Shown here piece by piece: positions 50,796 to 61,189 of a stretch of 64,000 nt of DNA. This DNA is from Pycnopodia helianthoides (Eukaryota > Echinodermata > Asteroidea > Forcipulatida > Asteriidae), in assembly GCA_032158295.1 (NCBI GenBank), contig CM063256.1, positions 10,214,453-10,278,452 of the forward strand, written 5' to 3'. The notes under the pieces were generated by a model, which searched no databases, was not told where the DNA came from, and saw only the letters and a list, made by a program, of their open reading frames with translations. The translations under genes were made by a program, and so were the position numbers. Within the stretch, counting starts at the first letter, position 1. Each line of letters opens with the position of its first letter.

Positions 50796-50845
50796 GTAAG
50801 ACCTTTTATCAGTCATGACCTTCTTGGGGGACATGTCAGGCAATT

Positions 50846-51260
50846 CAGGCTTGGAATTCATCTTTGAAAGGCCAAACTCTTTTTTTTTATTTTGCAAAGG
50901 TCACTTCGATTTAACCCTTAGAGTGCCAGCCTTGTTTAAAAAATTCTCAATCCACAGGCTGGCCATTTAAAAAAATAAATAAATAAATAAAAATATTTCG
51001 AGTAGTAGAACGTAAAGGAACGTTGGCGGCCTGTGAATGGAGATTCAGTTTGACGTTTCAGAACGTTGGCGGCGCTCGAAGGGTTCCGTGCCGGTCGTGT
51101 TTTGGCCGTTCTTTATCCAGAGGGCATTTATATATTTTTTGGAGTCGACTAGTAGAACGTATGGGAACGTTGGCGGCCTGTGGATGGAAACTTTGTTTGA
51201 CGTTTCAGAATGTTGGCGGCACTGGAAGGGTTAAAAATCTATTGGAAACTTTTGACGGGG
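50846..51260. mobile_element. CAGGCCTGGAATT-type element split by a TTAA insertion
   Basis: Left part caggcttggaattcatcttt to tgcaaaggtcacttcgat; right part aaaatctattggaaactttt and gacggggcac. Together they follow copies at 46619-46786 and 26659-26836. Right end truncated. Confidence 0.7.
50911..51234. mobile_element. TTAACCCTTAGAGTGCC element, nested
   Basis: 324 bp with TTAA at both edges; ends TTAACCCTTAGAGTGCCAGC and ggcggcactggaagggttaa. Inside, two GC-richer copies of a block around 'gaacgttggcggcctgtg' lie about 155 bp apart. Looks like a piggyBac-type miniature element inserted into a CAGGCCTGGAATT copy. Confidence 0.75.
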
Positions 51261-51334
51261 CACTTCTATGAAATTCTGTGCAGACAAAACTAGAAGTCTT
51301 GTCTTGATCTTGTCTTGTTGGATACTGCACCAAC

Positions 51335-51645
51335 ATCCCCTCTCGGGGATCATGCAGGCAGGGTCTGTTGTGTGCATGAAATTACCAACCATGCCAGAAG
51401 TACCAGGGCAAACCCCCCCCCCCCCCTCCTAACAATAAGTGCACTGGGTTCTTTTACCAGTTTACGTGCATCACACAACACACACAATGTAGGGCTTTAC
51501 AACCCATCCAAAGGACAAAGCAATAATGATTAAGTGTCTTGCTTAAGAACACAAGTGTCAAGACCATGACTCAAACCCACACTCAGCTGTTCAGAACACC
51601 AGAGCTTGATGCAGGTGCGCTTGACCGCTCGGCCACGACACGCCA
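51335..51645 (-). repeat. SINE-like copy (class II tRNA head) on the minus strand
   Basis: On the minus strand: ggcgtgtcgtggccgagcgg (A-box region), a long arm, B-box gtgtgggtttgagtc, then 'gacacttgtgttcttaagca' and 'attgctttgtcctttggatg'. The best-preserved head of this family in the window. Confidence 0.7.
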
Positions 51646-51699
51646 CCTGAAGTCAGAAAGGTTTATATTGAGATGTCTTTATAAAATTATATTTTGCAG

Positions 51700-51803
51700 C
51701 TGTTATATAAAAACAACAATGTCGTCTTGAAGGATAAGCTTGAGGAGCAGGAGAAGGTACTTGAGATGAGGAAGCAGAACATCATCTCACTAGAAGCAGA
51801 AAG
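51700..51803 (+). CDS. ROCK: ROCK exon 22: coiled coil before Rho-binding region
   Basis: Thirty-four codons plus two bases, LLYKNNVVLKDKLEEQEKVL, EMRKQNIISLEAE, then split Arg. Begins at the LYK position conserved in vertebrate ROCK. Acceptor AG 51698-51699, donor GTAAGA from 51804. Confidence 0.94.
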
Positions 51804-51871
51804 GTAAGACAGTGGAAGAATGAGAGAGGAATGCAAAATTCAACAAGAGGTTAACCAGGCTTGTGGTTTAT

Positions 51872-52180
51872 CAGGATTTTTTCCTGAGTTCTGGATTTTT
51901 TCCAGAGTTCTGGATTTTGTCATTGCTCCCTGGGGCCTTCAGATTTTCTTGGAAGAGGCCATCCTGCCATCACATAGATGAAAGACTTGGGCCCTTGATA
52001 TGATAGAACTTCCAGATATCTTATTGAAATGATGTAGAAAGACGGTAAACCTCTAAAATGTAAAAAAAAATTTAATTCAGGGGTCTTTATCTCCAGACCA
52101 AGAGAAGACTGCTATCTGAGTTTCAGGATGTTTCATTTCGTACACTCACACCCCTGTGGGGCACCCATCTAAATCCAGGC
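51872..52180. repeat. TCAGGATTTTTTCC-type repeat
   Basis: Phrase 'tatcaggattttttcctgag', then 'ctggattttgtcattgctcc' and 'cagattttcttggaag'. Related copies near 24845, 29080, 59655 and 61190. Ends not defined. Confidence 0.5.
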
Positions 52181-52609
52181 CTGGAGTGTGAAGAATGTAT
52201 TTGTCCCCAAACCGACGCTGTACCAGCTCTCTAATTATTATTCTGGTTGATTAAAAACATCAAAAACTTGCGGCCAAAGTGCCGAATTAAATCTGAATTT
52301 ACAACGAGATAAGAACATGAAAAGATTCATAAAAACAAAGGATAAAAGATACACACACAACACCTAATTGAGAATTATTATTAAGCCTTTTAGTTAAAAA
52401 AGGGACGGGGCTGTTTTTATACCTTTCGGTCCGGCAAAGAGGGATGGCAAGTTGGGTGGAGTTACGAAGATTATTGGATTTCTCTGTACACTGATCAGCG
52501 CCTTTTATGGCGTGTATTTTGACAAACCAAAGGATTGCAGAAGAGTTTAGTCCTCCCCCAGTGCTGGATCTTACCTTTAGTTTAAGCTGGTAAGGAGCTG
52601 AGGCTTTTG

Positions 52610-53015
52610 ACCAGGGTTCTAATTTCATGGGTCCGCTTACCGTTAGCAAAGAATCGGCGCTTACAGAAGCGGGGAATTCCGCACTTATGTCAAGCGTATT
52701 TCACAGGTTAGCAGGGAATTTTTTACTTGTATGTGTGTACTTCCAAACCGAGGACTTATAACAAAAGGGACAATAGGTCCACGATTTGCTATCACAAAGG
52801 AAAACAATGGAGTCCACGTTTGTCATGACAAAGAGTTGAACAAAGGAGGGTCCACAATTGGAGGTCATTACACACTTGGGTGCGTACTCCATGCTACTAG
52901 GCATTCTTCAGCTTACACAGCTAGCGCAGAAATTGGGCGCTTGCACAGTAAGCGGAGAATGGTGAATGCAAGCCCAGAAATCGGCGGTGAGCAGAGCCAT
53001 GAAATTGGGCCCAGA
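52610..53015. mobile_element. Foldback with TCTAATTTCATGGG / CCATGAAATTGGGCCC ends
   Basis: Left 'gttctaatttcatgggtccg' and right 'gagccatgaaattgggccca' mirror, with inner 'cggcgcttacagaagcgggg' and 'aaatcggcggtgagcagag'. A short relative at 55645-55770 shares the right arm. Ends about 44 bp before exon 23. Confidence 0.6.
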
Positions 53016-53058
53016 TAATAAAAGGTGATATCGTTTTTTTTTTTTTTTTTATCAACAG

Positions 53059-53121
53059 GGATTCCTTATCTACACATCTTGAGATTGCTCTTACCAAGGC
53101 AGATTCCGAGCAACTGGCAAG
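53059..53121 (+). CDS. ROCK: ROCK exon 23: Rho-binding region
   Basis: Completes Arg, then DSLSTHLEIALTKADSEQLA and a split Arg. The TKADSEQLAR stretch corresponds to vertebrate TKAESEQLAR near the start of the Rho-binding domain. A long T run precedes the acceptor (AG 53057-53058). Donor GTATTT from 53122. Confidence 0.94.
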
Positions 53122-53779
53122 GTATTTATCAATAAGTCCCATCAATTTGAGGAAGTAATATTGTCGTTTATACAGTTATTGTTTTGACTTCAATTCTGTG
53201 CTGTCTATCGATCGCAAGCCAGAAGTGTGAATTAATAAATAAATGGGATTAAAATGAGAACAAGATTGTCGTTTGGAGTGCATGTGAGATTACATGTATG
53301 TGTATGAGAAATACATCTTTTTTGATTTTTGTTTGGTTTATTTCCATTTGCACAACTTGAAAATACATTAAATAACAAGTTAAAATAGTATTGAAAAATG
53401 TAATAGTTAAGGTACAAATGGAGGTAACATCCAGAGGAGGTATGACCCTCCTGTAGTGGAGTACCTAAACTGCTAATGGTTCACAAATATAGTAGTTGCA
53501 TGGGAAAATGCATAATAAAAAAGATAATATACTTTCCCGAGGTCAACTAATAAAGAACTAAAATATGATAATGAAAAAAAGAAATACAAATATCAATGCC
53601 CTGCTGGTTTTGAACGTGAATGACATGAAAAGTTAGTGCACAGAAAGCTTTTATTCTTGTCCAAATAAAACTCTTTAAGGTGGGTAAGGAAAAGCTTCCC
53701 AGATATACCGGGACATTCGTTTCGAAGGCAAAATAATAATAAACTAATATGAAACTCCTTTCTGTGTTGTTGTATGTAG
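53122..53779. other. Intron 23: nothing recognised
   Basis: 658 bp of AT-rich DNA with no gene or repeat family seen. Confidence 0.6.
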
Positions 53780-53903
53780 ATCTATCGCAGAGGAGCAGTG
53801 CGCTGATCTAGAGAAGGAAAAGACGATGAGAGAACTAGAGATCAAAGAGAACCTCCAGAGATATAAGAAAGACATCAACGAGAAGCTGAACATAGTATCC
53901 CAG
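53780..53903 (+). CDS. ROCK: ROCK exon 24: Rho-binding region
   Basis: Completes Arg, then SIAEEQCADLEKEKTMRELE, IKENLQRYKKDINEKLNIVS, Q. Parallels the vertebrate LLEEQYFELTQES..NRQEITDKD stretch that contacts Rho. Acceptor AG 53778-53779, donor GTAACT from 53904. Confidence 0.93.
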
Positions 53904-53924
53904 GTAACTGGCTCCGCCCCCAAA

Positions 53925-54400
53925 TACTCTCAGCCATGTGTCCATGGCAACCCTTCCATCAGCCACACCCAATTGTACAGCCTTTTTTTCCAGTATGGCA
54001 GATCATTCAATCACTACCTTCATAACTGAAACCACCCTAGTCACTAAAGTATCACACCCCCTCAACCAGCTGGGTACAAAACTACAGTCCTTTATTCAGT
54101 ATGACTGTGATCCAACAGGCCCCTACCACAGCCATCATCTCATCAGATATACAACTGGTAACACTTAACCAGCCACACCCAAAAGTTCAGCCTTTATCTT
54201 ATCTTGCAGATGATTCATTAACGAGCCCCACCCAAAACCACCGATTCGTCAATACTGATCACCGGTAACCACCTCAACTAGCGACTCCCAAAAGTACTGC
54301 CATTATCCGATCTTACTAGTGATTCAATGACCAGCCCCACCCAAAAACCACCCTCTCAATAGGTTCAATCACTGGTAGCCCTTCGACCAGCCACGCCCAG
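53925..54400. repeat. Degenerate tandem repeat with CCAGCC..CACCC blocks
   Basis: Blocks such as 'cagccacacccaa', 'cagccttt', 'gattcaatgaccagccccac' and 'ccaaaaccacc' recur at irregular spacing of roughly 100 bp. Pyrimidine-rich on this strand; non-coding. Confidence 0.5.
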
Positions 54401-55640
54401 ACCCCAGACTCGACACAATGTGACAGGTAATCACATGACCAGTCCTCTACATTGATCTTCATCCATTTTCCCGGGTACTTTTCTAATTGGCTCGGCTCAA
54501 TCCAAGCCAACCCCTCTTAGGACATTTACTGTCCTACACCGGCTACCTCCACTAACTGAACGTGCATAGTATTTCTTTCCATACTCTCCTTTTGGTAACC
54601 AATTTTTGTGATGCCCCTTTGCTTATCGTAACCCAGGCAGATGGATCCTAGAGTTGTTCCCTTTAATTTGTCTTGGCTCCTCCCACTCTTAAGCCCGGTT
54701 CATACTTCTTGCCAATGCGAATATTGACGTTACAAATTCGCAAGGAATAATTTGAAGCAGTTGAGCTGTGCTCAACTCTTGCGAGCACTGTAATCCTTTT
54801 TTTTCCCTGCAAACGAATCAACATTGATGAAAATTTAACATTGTTTGTTCTTTCTCTTTTAAAATCTGTGCTTTTGTAATTTTTGAAAACTTTCTAATCC
54901 TTCCATTGCTATGTTTTGCAAGCCTGAACTACTCTTGTATCTGACTTTTACATATTAAAACAATTTTCAAGGCTTGAAATTGTTTTTTGTATTTTTGAAA
55001 GATTTGCCTCGTTCAAGTACTGTATTGAAAGTGATCCTGATCAACAGATCAAGAAGCTGATTTTGATCAAAAACTGATCTGGATTAAAAAGCTGATCTGG
55101 ATTAAGGAGCTGATCTGGACTAAGAAGCTGATCCAGACAACTAATCCCACTGATTCTAGAAAATGGGAGGGGGAGAAGAGGGGAGAGTTGATATCAAATC
55201 CTCAATTCTTCCTTTTTGAAATTCAAATGACTGTGTATTGGCTACACAGCCAATCAATCTGAGCCATTCCTTAAATCTGCACCATGGATGCTTATGATTG
55301 AGTGACCTTGGCTAACGGCTATGGCTGTATTCGTGACTGTACACTAGCCATTGACATAGCTGCACCCATAGATACCTTGTCATTACATCACCACCACATA
55401 CGCATCTGCTGTATCCACCAAGGTTTTGGCTGCTTCCAGCTCCAAAGCCTTCATACGTCTGTGTGTAATTTTTTTTTTTAATCAAAAATCACTCCTTTCA
55501 TTTCTTGTGAGAATACTTCAAGTTTTGCACAAAAAAAATACCTGAAAGGCAAGTCCAAAAACAACTTTTGTTTGTACATAATTCCTCAGAGCAAATACTA
55601 GCTCAATACATTTCCTGTTGCTTTTTGGCAATCGTTGGAG
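54401..55640. other. Intron 24, middle: mostly unassigned
   Basis: No gene. A short array of 'aagctgatctggattaa' (about 18-20 bp, four copies) lies at 55050-55135. Confidence 0.6.
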
Positions 55641-55644
55641 CCGT

Positions 55645-55770
55645 GAACTGGGCCAAATTTCATGGCTTTCCTTCCGCGGAATTCTGAGCTTACGGAGCCC
55701 TTGTAGCACATAATTCTATTATATGTAGGCGCAGAAATCGGCGGTAAGCAGAGCCATGAAATTGGGCCCT
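55645..55770. mobile_element. Short foldback, CCAAATTTCATGGC / CCATGAAATTGGGCCC
   Basis: Left 'gggccaaatttcatggcttt', right 'cagagccatgaaattgggcc'. A deleted version of the element at 52610-53015. Confidence 0.65.
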
Positions 55771-55810
55771 GAGTGTAGCGTACAGTGAATTACGTCACAC
55801 GTGCAAACAG

Positions 55811-56094
55811 AGGCCCAATTTCATAGAGCTGCTTAAGCACAAAAAGTAGCTAAGCACAACAAAATTATGCTTACCAGAATAAGGTTACCAGCCAAACTAC
55901 CATGTCACAAGTAAAATTTGTGACTGGTATCCTGCTCTTTTCTGCTTAGCATAAAAGATTCATCTTAAAGATGAGTTATCAGTATTACCATAGTGATTTG
56001 TATTGTGACATCACTCTTTGCTAAGCAACTGCGATGGATTTACAGTTACGATCAGTCTAAACTCTAAAGTCTAAGCTCTGTGAAATCGAGCCCT
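55811..56094. mobile_element. Chimeric foldback: one end from each of two families
   Basis: Left part is GGCCCAATTTCATAGAGCTG with the 'accagaataaggttaccagc' arm of the 23230-23422 family. From about 55950 the sequence changes to 'agattcatcttaaagatgag' and ends tctgtgaaatcgagccctgg, the right end of the 34366-34608 family. Confidence 0.75.
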
Positions 56095-56203
56095 GGACAA
56101 CCTTCAGTTATAGACGGGGCTTTACTCGATAGTCCTTGTTTCTTTCGTCTCACCCCCTCCTCATTCATCTTCTCTTTCTGTTCTTGTCCTGCCGCTTCTT
56201 TAG

Positions 56204-56224
56204 TTGGAGGAGAAACAAAAAGAA
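56204..56224 (+). CDS. ROCK: ROCK exon 25: 21-nt microexon
   Basis: Seven codons, LEEKQKE, exactly one heptad. Acceptor AG 56202-56203 after a long pyrimidine tract; donor GTAAGT from 56225. Phase 0 on both sides. Vertebrate ROCK has RLEEANSM near here. Inclusion adds one turn-pair of coiled coil without shifting the heptad register. Confidence 0.75.
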
Positions 56225-56504
56225 GTAAGTAGCTTTCTTGACTTTGAACTTTTCACTGTGCACCAAATCCAATCTGCTAGAGCGCCGATAGTGGACAAGT
56301 TTCATACCTCTGGTTCTGATCAGACATCATGTTACAACATTTAACAACATGGAATGAAATCTTTTACAAAACCATCAAACCGTTTTCTAAATTGTTAGGG
56401 TTCTGACGTTCTGATGCATGTAGAATTGTAATTGGTTGTTGGTATACATGTAACTCAAGGTGATGGAAGGAAGCATTTTTCTTAACCCTTTAAAGATCAT
56501 AGCG

Positions 56505-57370
56505 GCCACAGACGTCTTGTACCAAAATGCCATGGCAGCCATAAACGGCTTGTATCAAAATGCCCATAGCAGCCATAAACGGCTTGTATCAAAATGCCCA
56601 TGGCAGCCGCAAACGGCTTGTATCAGAATGCCTATACGGCCACAAACGGCTTGTATCAGAATGCCCATGGCAGCCGCAAACGGCTTGTACCAGAATGCCT
56701 ATAGCGGCCACAAACGGCTTGTATCAGAATGCCTATAGCGGCCACAAACGGCTTGTATCAGAATGCCCATGGCAGCCGCAAACGGCTTGTACCAGAATGC
56801 CTATAGCGGCCACAAACGGCTTGTATCAGAATGCCTATAGCGGCCACAAACGGCTTGTATCAGAATGCCCATGGCAGCCGCAAACGGCTTGTACCAGAAT
56901 GCCCATGGCAGCCGCAAACGGCTTGTACCAGAATGCCTATAGCGGCCACAAACGGCTTGTATCAGAATGCCTATAGCGGCCACAAACGGCTTGTACCAGA
57001 ATGCCTATAGCGGCCACAAACGGCTTGTATCAGAATGCCTATAGCGCCACAAAGGACTTGTACCAAAATGCCATGGCAGCCTCAAATAGCTTGTACCAGA
57101 ATGCCCATGGCAGCCGCAAACGGCTTGTACCAGAATGCCTATAGCGGCCACAAACGGCTTGTATCAGAATGCCCATAGCGGCCACAAAGGACTTGTACCA
57201 AAATGCCCATGGCAGCCTCAAATAGCTTGTACCAGAATGCTCATAGCGGCCGTAAATGTCTTGTACCAGAATGCCCGTAGCGGCTATAAACGGCTCCTAT
57301 CAAAATGCCCATTGCGACTGCAAATGCCTTGTACCAGAATGACCATAGCAGGTGCAAACGACCACAAGAT
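56505..57370. repeat. Second 34-bp minisatellite, about 25 units, related to the first
   Basis: Two unit types: atggcagccgcaaacggctt plus gtaccagaatgcc, and atagcggccacaaacggctt plus gtatcagaatgcc. They often follow in the order A-B-B (102 bp). Unit length 34 bp and wording match the array at 44440-45895 (atagcagccacaagtggctt). Open frames here, on both strands, are by-products of the repeat. Confidence 0.9.
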
Positions 57371-58338
57371 TTGACCTTCTTCCACTCAACCCAAAAGGTC
57401 ATACATGTAGTCAAGATTATGTCCTGAATTGACAATTTTTCAAAATTTCTCAAGTAAGCATGCTAATTGAAATTTCTAAAACCAGACAAGAAAAGAGTAT
57501 GTTAAAAAATAAGTGAAAATCAATCTTTGGTGTGTGGCCATAATTATACAGAAATGCATGGACTCTATTGGGTTAATCTGGGACATGAATTTGAAACGTT
57601 GGTTCTTGGTCTGATGGACACTTATGCTGCAGCCATCTTGCCACTCCCATCCAAATTGATATAACCAGACTGAGGCCAGTCAGAAACAAAACAGTCTGGC
57701 CCCTTTATGTAGCCAAGGAACCAGCATCTATAACTGTTATTGCATGTGTGGACTGTGACCAAGATGGCTGCATCTTGACTAAAGTCTGTTTGTGATTTTC
57801 ATGCATGTTTCACTTCAAACTTCGGGGAGGTAGTTGTTGGGTTTTTTTGGAGCGAAGAATTTAAAAGTATTATTAATGTGCTAACATTTTGGATGTTTTC
57901 CATCACTTTTCCTTTCAAATCATGAATTTTTTGGGAATCAGTTGGACGACCTTAGTCCTTAGTAACATCTGAACGCTAAACCATATCTTGAGAAAATAGA
58001 ATGAGCTGTTGCAAACTGCTTACCAACCAAAAGGACCCGTGGTATAAATGCAAAACAAAGTTATTGGCCTGACCTTTTCGACCCTAGCAGAGTCTTTCTC
58101 AAAGGCTAAACCATATCTTGTACGAAAATTTCTCTTACATTGTATCTTTCCTCTTATGAACAAGTTATGCCAAACATACTGGAGTCAAATTAAGGTTCAA
58201 AGTCAAATTAATTCATTTCTTTTCATTTCATTTCATTTTATTCGCCAGCAAACATATACAAAAAAATAGCACAATCAAAGGATCTACAAGAACAAACAGT
58301 AAACTTTAAAAGGAAAAAAATACAAAAATGTAAAAGAA
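57371..58338. other. Intron 25, middle: nothing recognised
   Basis: About 970 bp with no gene or named repeat; a CATTT run at 58209-58238. Confidence 0.55.
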
Positions 58339-58603
58339 TAGACCGATCCATTAAGCTCCGCCCCTTACGTGTTGACCAATCACAACCTTGGCTATACGCC
58401 ACCGAAAGTCCGACAAAGTCCGACACGCTAAAATCCCATTAGAAAAGTAAACATGCGTGCACGCGTACTTAAAGCGCGCACGTTCATGTCGCGAGTGTGG
58501 CATTGGAGAGACGCACATGTGCTGCACACGTGTGCAGTGTTGAGGCAGCCAATGCTGTGATTGGTCAATATGCTAAAGGGGTGGGGCTTAATGGATCGGT
58601 CTA
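58339..58603. mobile_element. TAGACCGATCCATTAAGC foldback
   Basis: 265 bp; left TAGACCGATCCATTAAGCTC, right gggcttaatggatcggtcta, a 20-bp near-perfect mirror. Interior is unusually rich in CpG and CGTG/CACG words (gtgcacgcgtacttaaagcg). Edges are TA. Non-coding. Confidence 0.85.
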
Positions 58604-58804
58604 TCTTGCAAAGTACTGAGCAACCCGGTTGGGCTGGCAGATACATGTAGGACCTCAAGGTTTCTGTACTGCATGGTGCATGAAGAACATCTTGTCTAAA
58701 TAGATAACGTCTTGCCAAGTCTTCTCATCATATTATAATAACACTCTTGTCTCTAACTTGCATGCCCACTATTAACGTATGTGTACATTAACATTTGTAT
58801 GTCC

Positions 58805-59122
58805 CATGGTTCTGCCCCACAGTGGTCGGTGCCGGGAAACCCGCCCGGCACTCAGGATTCCCCAACCATTGCTGGCAGAATTTTCTCTGTTTTGGGCACC
58901 ACACATTTTGAAATTAAACTTGCAATTTCCTTATGAAGGTTTTTCAACGAAATGTAAAATTGGGTAAAAATACCAGTAAAAATTGTGTCCAAAGCCATAA
59001 ATTTTGAGTACTTCTTTGGTTGTGAGTATATTTTTATGATTTACCGTGTAACTGATCCATCTCGAAATGGTTTGCAGGGAAAATGTTTTTCTGCCACTAA
59101 AGAAATCCAGGGCAGAACCCTG
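58805..59122 (-). mobile_element. CAGGGTTCTGCC element, copy 5, minus strand
   Basis: 318 bp in reverse: ends CATGGTTCTGCCCC and GGCAGAACCCTG, body reversed relative to 28351-28673. Flanks tatgtc and tatgac are near-duplicates with one mismatch and a 1-bp offset. Confidence 0.8.
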
Positions 59123-59907
59123 TATGACCCAGGGTCTGTTGCAAATGTTTGTTCTTATCAGACATCACTATTAGCCAGAACGGCATCAGGGTGTCTCCAT
59201 GGGGAATGCTTTTTTTCTGTTATTTTACAGCAATTGGACTCAAAAACAATGACTGATATTGTCTGTGTGTTTTTTATCTCGTCGGCTCAGTGCTGTAGGG
59301 TCGTTGATAGCAATTTCATATCTGTAATGATTGAAAGGGTTTGGTAAGTGAAAATTTAGTCTAAATTTGAAGGAGAAAAGAAATCAAAATCCACAAACAA
59401 ATGTTTTTCTTAAAAGATGAATGTTGCTTTTTGCCGTACAACTACTTTGAGGACCACTCCATTCACGAGGAGCTCCAAACTATGCAAAACCAATTTTATA
59501 GGATCCATACAAACTCCACTAACGACCTTACAGCTCTGAGCTGATGATATGAACGTTTCAGTGAGTATTTCCGTTGATCAGTAGAGTGAAAGATTTAATT
59601 CCTGGCTCGTATGCCTGAGTAAGATACACACTATTCATTCATTGAATGCGTGTGATTTGTCAAGATTTTTCCCCGCGCTTCCGGATTTTCCGAAAAGAGA
59701 TGAACTTACCGAAACAGAAATGAGAGACTCTGCCCTTGTTCTGACCCAAACCTCTAGATTTCTAACTGAGGTGATGTAAAGAGTAACTCTCTAAAAATCA
59801 CACATCATGGGAAACCAGGGGCAACCCCTCTGGACCAATAGGAGATGAGTTAATTTCAAACACTCGCTCCCCCTGAATAATTGTATGTACATTATCTTTG
59901 CTCCCAG
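59123..59907. other. Intron 25, end: mostly unassigned
   Basis: No gene. A TCAGGATTTTTCC-type fragment near 59655-59790 ('tttgtcaagatttttccccg'). Confidence 0.5.
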
Positions 59908-60001
59908 CTGGATGAATCTAACAACCAGATCAACAACAGACTGAAGGTGACCATGAATGAGAAAGACGAAGTCAATACTCAACTACAGAATGCCATGGCA
60001 G
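59908..60001 (+). CDS. ROCK: ROCK exon 26: end of Rho-binding region
   Basis: Thirty-one codons plus one base, LDESNNQINNRLKVTMNEKD, EVNTQLQNAMA. Acceptor AG 59906-59907, donor GTAAGA from 60002. Confidence 0.92.
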
Positions 60002-60042
60002 GTAAGAAAAGCTCCTTAGCCAAGAAGAGAAGAAGGAAGAAT

Positions 60043-60267
60043 AGACCCTTCCCATGAAATTTGTTAATTACATTCACGTATGCGTACAGATGCAGCTGGT
60101 TGGCAGACGCCATAGAGTTGTGCACAAGACAGACGCACAAAAACGCGTGTGCGTCACGCCACCATCAGTCCCATGCAAAAAGGCGCGATGTTCACTCATT
60201 TTGCCAACCAGTAGGGAGAGTGCGCACACGCGATGTTCAATTTGCATATTTCATGGGATTGGTCTAT
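60043..60267. mobile_element. TAGACCCTTCCCATGAAAT foldback
   Basis: 225 bp; left TAGACCCTTCCCATGAAATT, right atttcatgggattggtcta. Interior CpG-rich (cgcacaaaaacgcgtgtgcg). Similar style to 58339-58603 but different ends. Starts 41 bp after the exon 26 donor region. Confidence 0.8.
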
Positions 60268-60452
60268 TGGGTTCACACTGACAGTGGCAACTGACAACTA
60301 ATAAATTTCCATAATTGGTATACACGTTGTATCGGGGAAGCTATTGAAATACACAAGCACAATACAGTGCATCAAGATATCGGCTGCTTCATCAGCAGCA
60401 TTTGGCACACAATCCTACCACCCTACACTAGTGATATCCCACAGTCTACTGA

Positions 60453-60530
60453 GAAGTTCTCTAAAGAACAAAATCTACACAGCAAAGTAGATGAGTATAC
60501 ACATGGTGTTACCGCAAACCCAATATACAT
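60453..60530. repeat. Right half of GGTTTGCGGTAACACC foldback
   Basis: Reads agttctctaaagaacaaaat, ctacacagcaaagtagatga and catggtgttaccgcaaaccc, the right arm of 47873-48180 without its left partner. Confidence 0.7.
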
Positions 60531-60979
60531 TCATAATTTTCAATTTCACAAACTGACACGTTCCAATGTATTGCAAAACTGCTTAGGGGTTCACTTCATA
60601 AAAACTGAGGTCTGCTCGCGCATGCCACTTGCAATGTTTGTGTGTCAGTTTGTGAGAACGTTTTTTTTTTTTTTTTTTTTCCACACTTGAGCTTTGTGTT
60701 CAGCGTGCATTTACAATGGTGAATGCAAATTGTGTATAAGTTCGTGACAGCGAAAATTGTCACTCTCGTGCGAAGGTTGCAGTGCATAATTATCATTATT
60801 AAAAGAAGTAAAGCTCTTAAAGCCTTGAAACTTATTAAAATTGTATGCCTTGACAAATAATGTTTAAACATGTAAAAACAAAAACAAAAAAAAAACCTGA
60901 AATGGTTTTGTACTCAAGGTGTCAGTTCGTGGTGTCAGTGACGTATTGTGTTAATAATGATACTCTACTTGTCATACAG
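60531..60979. other. Intron 26, end: nothing recognised
   Basis: A T run of about 21 bp at 60660-60680 and an A run near 60880-60895; no gene. Confidence 0.6.
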
Positions 60980-61074
60980 AGCTTGAGCATCTACAGACTG
61001 ATAATGCAAACATTGCATCAGTGAAGGAGACTCACAAGAAGCAACTGGACAATGAGAAACTCAAAACACAGGCG
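60980..61074 (+). CDS. ROCK: ROCK exon 27: coiled coil
   Basis: Completes Glu, then LEHLQTDNANIASVKETHKK, QLDNEKLKTQA. The EKLKTQA end matches vertebrate ERTLKTQA. Acceptor AG 60978-60979, donor GTAAGT from 61075. Confidence 0.94.
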
Positions 61075-61189
61075 GTAAGTACGGCCACATGCATGTGCCC
61101 AACATCAAAACCTCTTTGACAAAAACCTTGGGAGGATTGTTGCACTGTTCCCGTAAGGTACAGCCTCCAAACAGCAGGCCTATCGTTTG

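Noticed and set aside
56460..57221. Open frames with repeated NGLYQNA or AVCGRYRHS-like words
   Set aside because: Products of the second 34-bp array (three units = 102 bp = 34 codons); no splice or family support.
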